This document shows, piece after piece, positions 59,877-64,000 of a DNA stretch of 64,000 bases; positions within the stretch are counted from its first letter, which is position 1; each line of letters opens with the position of its first letter. The notes under the pieces are model-generated. The model had not been told where the DNA came from. It made no database searches and saw nothing but the letters and a program-made list of their open reading frames with translations. The stretch is from Dasyornis broadbenti (Eukaryota; Chordata; Aves; Passeriformes; Dasyornithidae). A program made the position numbers and the translations under genes. Location of the stretch: contig VZRN01005839.1 of assembly GCA_013397935.1 (NCBI GenBank), positions 2,114,292-2,178,291 of the forward strand. The letters are read 5' to 3'.

Positions 59877-60737
59877 ATCAGTCATTTCAAACTGCTTGAG
59901 ATCTGCTGGGAAGAACAACTGCATGAGAACTAAATGCTGTTCTACTACTATTTTTTCAGTCATCGCCTTGCTAACATAATTCTGTCATAACTATTGGTCC
60001 TCAGTGAATGGAATCAATTCAACTGCTCTTCACATACATATGTCCTTCAGAGGCAACACATCAAATCTAATATGCACAGAAGTCAACTCCAGCCAGTGTT
60101 TTATTTCAAATTCCAAATGAATTACTTGTAATTAAATGGAAATTTATCAATCTGAGTGCAGAAAATAAGGAACAGGTGTATCTGTCATACAACACAATCT
60201 ATGTAAATGCTACTCCTGGACTACATAGATGTCAGCGTAGGGCCAGTAGTAACGACAGCCCACTGTTTGAATTTGATTTTTGAGCACAAGATGTGAGAAT
60301 TAATGGTTAATATCATCTATAAAATAGATTTATAAATAAAAGTTAATATAATAAGCCTAGTCTTTCATATTCAGGCTGATCATATGTAAATGACTTTTTA
60401 TACTACTTTGTTGTCGACATAAGGTATTTCATTCCCATTTTTCCTTTCTCCCAGTCTCTGAATAGCCTGGTAGGCTGGATTCTGCTCCATCTAAGTGCTA
60501 AACACTGGATATGGTTTGTAGTTTTGTGCTTTTTGTATATGTATGAATTTGTCCTCTAGGATGTTATTGACTGACTGCAACCAAGGATTTTATCTATAAA
60601 TTGATCCTTGTGACTTCTACACACTAACATTTCATATTTTCTCTGAAAATTTCACAAAACATTGCTGTTATCTCATTGAAGTAAATTTCCATAATAATTT
60701 TCTGGCTGATGGGCTATTCTTATCAAATGCCTTTCAC
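59877..60737. other. Intergenic, nothing recognised
   Basis: AT-rich unique sequence between two CR1 fragments. Confidence 0.6.
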
Positions 60738-61015
60738 AGAGAATCACAGAATTCTGATTGAATGGCTGAAGTTGGAAGGGACCTGTGTTGATTGTCCAGT
60801 ACAAGCTCCTGCTCAAGCAGGGTCACCTATACCAGATTGCCCATGGTTGTGTACAATCAGAGTTCAAATATTTTCAACAATGGAGTCTCTAAAACCTTTC
60901 TGGACATCACATGGAGGGGGGGAAATTGTCTCATTTTGCCTCTACCCTTTATAAAATTGAAGCCTATTCCTTCCGCTTTGGGAAGTCCTGGAGCAGACTG
61001 GAGATGCAGTGTGTG
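60738..61015 (-). mobile_element. CR1 LINE fragment (antisense)
   Basis: The + strand reads GAGAATCACAGAATTCTGAT, GAAGTTGGAAGGGACCTGTG, CCTGCTCAAGCAGGGTCACC and CAACAATGGAGTCTCTAAAA, a diverged reverse-complement CR1 3' region. The right boundary is approximate. Confidence 0.88.
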
Positions 61016-63565
61016 TGAATTAGGGGAGTTCTAGTAAAACAATAGTTGTACTGGGATGTGGCTCAGCAGGGAGGAGCAGGCCTGCACTCAGTGTGTCCCT
61101 CTGCTTACTTCCCCAGGATGCGATGAAGAGCTCCTGGGACACAGGCCAGCTCTCTAGAGATGCTGGTGTCATTGAAAAGCAGAGATTTATAAAGTAGAAA
61201 ACCCCTACAGCAGCCTCTGCTAAGTCTTTGTTCAAGAATATTTGATAGGCGCTCCTAGTACCTTTATGGACAATGAGTGAAAAGGTCACACTTATATTTG
61301 GCACTAGGACAGGTTTTCCTACAGAAGTTTAAACAAATAAGGCAGTGTGTCTGTGTTCTATTAGAGATGCAGCTAGACAAAGAAAATGCTTCATTTCCAC
61401 TTACTTGAAAAAATAAATTTTTTTCCAACTATTGTAGCTGGTCAAATGGTGAAGAAATACTGATTAAAATGTGAACAGATCAAAGGAAAGATCTCTAACG
61501 AAAAAAAGAATCAGAAGTTACAAGTGTTCTGATTTATTTTGTTTTTACCACTTTTCGTCAGGCTTTTGGGAAGCTTAATTACTAAGTAAAAAAAAAAAAA
61601 ATGAATATGCTTAACAGTGGATTTAATCAGAGACTGAATTTCGGCTACTTCTGAATAATTATGTGATCTGATGCATATGTGTAATTTCATGTATTCTTTT
61701 CCCAGTACACCTATTCAAAGTACCATGACGTTCTCAAATAATAACAATATAATTCTGTGATCACATCTGCCAGGGAGTTAAAAACCCAGTTGTAGTCTGG
61801 GCTTCACAGATTTCTTGCAAGGAATTTTCTGGAGTAGTAGGTAACAAAGCAATGGGCCATCATGGGGACTAGGAAAGCTTCAGTTCACAAGTTGTCCATT
61901 GAAGCAACAGAAAATGCATTCTTCAGGGTTGAGGGTGGTTTGGAATAACAAAACTTTATTAGTTAGAAACTAAACATGATGGGAATGTTTTCTACAGCCA
62001 TAGATATGGGATTGGGTTGGTAAATTTTTGGATACACCAATAGTAACCTGAGGAAAAAGGAATTGCAGCACGCAGGGGTTATAGCTTATGCAATAAGGAA
62101 AACACTTGTGTTCACTCAGTGTTAACTCATGACCAATCAGTCACTTCCTTTGAATTCCCTCTAAGTTGTCTGCACAATATTTTCAAGGACAGCAGATATT
62201 AATCTGAGTAGACCATTAATACTGCTTTTTTGTTTGGTTTTGGTCTGGTTTGGTTTTGGTTCTGAATTTGACCCTAGAATTGTACAGTTTTCTATTTCCT
62301 CTTCAAATTTACTTCCTTTGTGTTTATGAGATTATTGAAACTCATACTCTTTCTTTCAGTTCAGACAGACAGACACTTAACTAAACCTCTCTGAAATGAG
62401 AACAGTGACTCTCAATGGAAGAGTGACTGGGAATTAGATTAGGAGATTAGAAGCCCTGGGCTCTAAGACCACTTGCTTTCTAATTTTTACTAGGCTTTGA
62501 GTCACTTCTCTATATTCTAATTTTTCCATTAAGTGAATACTTATTCAATTAACCATTAAAACAAATACACTTCCTCCTATCAAGGGAGTGGTTATAATAA
62601 ATGAGCCATGATTAGTTCTTATGGTTATTTTCCTTTACATAATTGTAATTCTATTTGTGTGAGTGTATACGTAACAATAAAAATCCCTCATATATTGTTC
62701 TGTTGAAAACTAGAAAAAACAACAAATGAACAAACAAACTGCTATTTCTGACCATACTCAAAATACTTACAGAATATTCTTTAGGGAAATGTTTCAAACT
62801 CTGAAAAAATAAATTTTTCCTGTTCATAGAAACATTTTTAAATTACTGTTTTGAAAGCTGTTGTATTCACACAAAAATAGGGAAAATTCTGCATGGAACA
62901 CCTATGATGCAGAAATCATTTCTTCTCACTATTAGGAATATCTTTGCAAAGATCTGTGTAGCTTTCCTACTGTTATCCCTCTTGAGCTCTTCTTGTGCAT
63001 TTTGATTTCTGACTCTGATTAGCACACTTCTTCTCATGCTCCTGAGCAAGTCTAAATCTTAATTTTTATTTCTTCAGCTAGGTGTTTCTCAGAAATGTTT
63101 GTGTATACCTTGTTATGGTTTGCTGGAGGCTTTAAAAGTTATATGACTAGATTTGATGCTTTTGCCTTCCCACTTTATATAGATTCAATATTGATGTTGA
63201 GAGAAGATTCAAATCCCAAGCCACAGAAGTTCTCACAGAGTTGAGTTTAGAACTGATATGTCCTGAGTGTTCACTGTAATTCTCTCTGGTTAAGGTTTAC
63301 AGTGATGCTTAGCTATCATGATCTATTTCTGGTTTATGTTTTAACAGTGTCTTTGTAGTTTTTAAACAGTCTTTCAGGCTTTTCAGTGTTAGAAAATCAA
63401 ATATGAAAACATACACTAAACATGAAATGTTAAAGAATTTAGGATTCATGTTCAGCACCAGTCTCTGAAATTGAGAAAATGGGAAATAAAGACAGAAACC
63501 TCTCAACAGTCATTCCCACTCTGTTTTCCATAGTCAATAATCTGCTAGTGTGTCTCTACAAACCT
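61016..63565. other. Intergenic, no gene recognised
   Basis: AT-rich sequence with an A run near 61588 and a GGTTTTGGTCTGGTTTGG low-complexity tract at about 62232-62262. Open frames on both strands are short and unlike known proteins. Confidence 0.6.
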
Positions 63566-63735
63566 CCCCAGGAAAGTGGTCACAGCATCAAGCCTGACAG
63601 AATTCAAGAAGTTTGGACAATATTCTTAGGCACATGGTGTGATTCATGTTGTGTCCTGAGCAGATCCAAGAGCTGGACTCGATAATCCTGATGGGTCCCT
63701 TCCAAGTCAACATATCCTATGACTATATGATTCCA
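63566..63735 (+). mobile_element. CR1 LINE 3' fragment (sense)
   Basis: Reads CACAGCATCAAGCCTGACAG, ATTCAAGAAGTTTGGACAAT, AGGCACATGGTGTGATTCAT, GAGCTGGACTCGATAATCCT and GGGTCCCTTCCAAGTCAACA, the 3' end of a CR1 subfamily with the CTCAGGCACATGGTG signature. Confidence 0.92.
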
Positions 63736-64000
63736 AGTCCAGACTGTAAATCTACATAAAATGTTCGTTCCTCAGCATCACAGGACTCTATAATATTTTC
63801 TATTGCAAAAGGGAATGAAACAGAGTTGCACCCTTGTGCAGATTTGTTGAATTGATTTTTATTTCCATGCACAGATCCCAGGCGGCCCCTGCCATGAATC
63901 TGCAACACTTAATTTGACTGCAGAAATCAGCCAGCTGTATCAAATGTCTGCTCTGGGTCAAACTTAAATGGAGACTGAATATTCAGCAAGCAGTGAAATC

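Noticed and set aside
32926..64000. VIP exons on the minus strand
   Set aside because: Reverse-strand reading for the VIP and PHI peptide-coding segments gave no match.
1..64000. CRISPR arrays, operons, riboswitches, tRNA or rRNA genes
   Set aside because: This is vertebrate nuclear DNA. No regularly spaced repeats or cloverleaf genes were seen, and the tandem tracts present are ordinary microsatellites.

Overview
The window is nuclear DNA from a vertebrate, almost certainly a bird. Genes are split into short exons with canonical GT/AG junctions, two CpG islands mark promoters, most of the rest is AT-rich, and nearly all recognisable interspersed repeats are short 3' pieces of CR1 LINEs, several with the typical avian end resembling ATTCTATGATTCT. 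The gene order RGS17, MTRF1L, FBXO5 on one strand matches the conserved vertebrate block next to VIP, MYCT1, SYNE1 and ESR1 (recalled synteny, not searched). Species cannot be named.

Layout. 1-6635: the last three coding exons of RGS17 (+), a G-protein signalling regulator; the N-terminal exons lie left of the window. 6636 to about 7465 is its 3'UTR, and 7466-12640 is intergenic. 12641-13340: CpG island and first exon of MTRF1L (+), the mitochondrial translation release factor mtRF1a, which runs to 23911 in seven exons; the middle of exon 1 lies in an assembly gap. 24091-26160: short intergenic stretch with a 58-bp tandem duplication, a CR1 fragment, and an apparent assembly error that places a second copy of the FBXO5 first exon inside the CR1. 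26161-27320: CpG island and untranslated first exon(s) of FBXO5 (+), encoding EMI1, the inhibitor of the anaphase-promoting complex. Its coding exons run 28443-32399, with a poly(A) signal at 32902. 32908-64000: about 31 kb without a convincing intact gene. It holds CR1 fragments, simple repeats and, at about 34020-35550, a series of protein-like reading frames broken by stops and frameshifts that looks like an unidentified pseudogene. VIP, the next gene by synteny, was not seen.

The three genes share no pathway; their adjacency is ancestral. Exon boundaries were set by splice sites, reading phase and recalled similarity to the human proteins. The joined exons are phase-consistent for all three genes, except where the gap interrupts MTRF1L. 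No exotic new system was found. The items most worth checking are the false duplication at 25781-25984, the MTRF1L exon 1 gap, and the broken reading frames at 34-35.5 kb.
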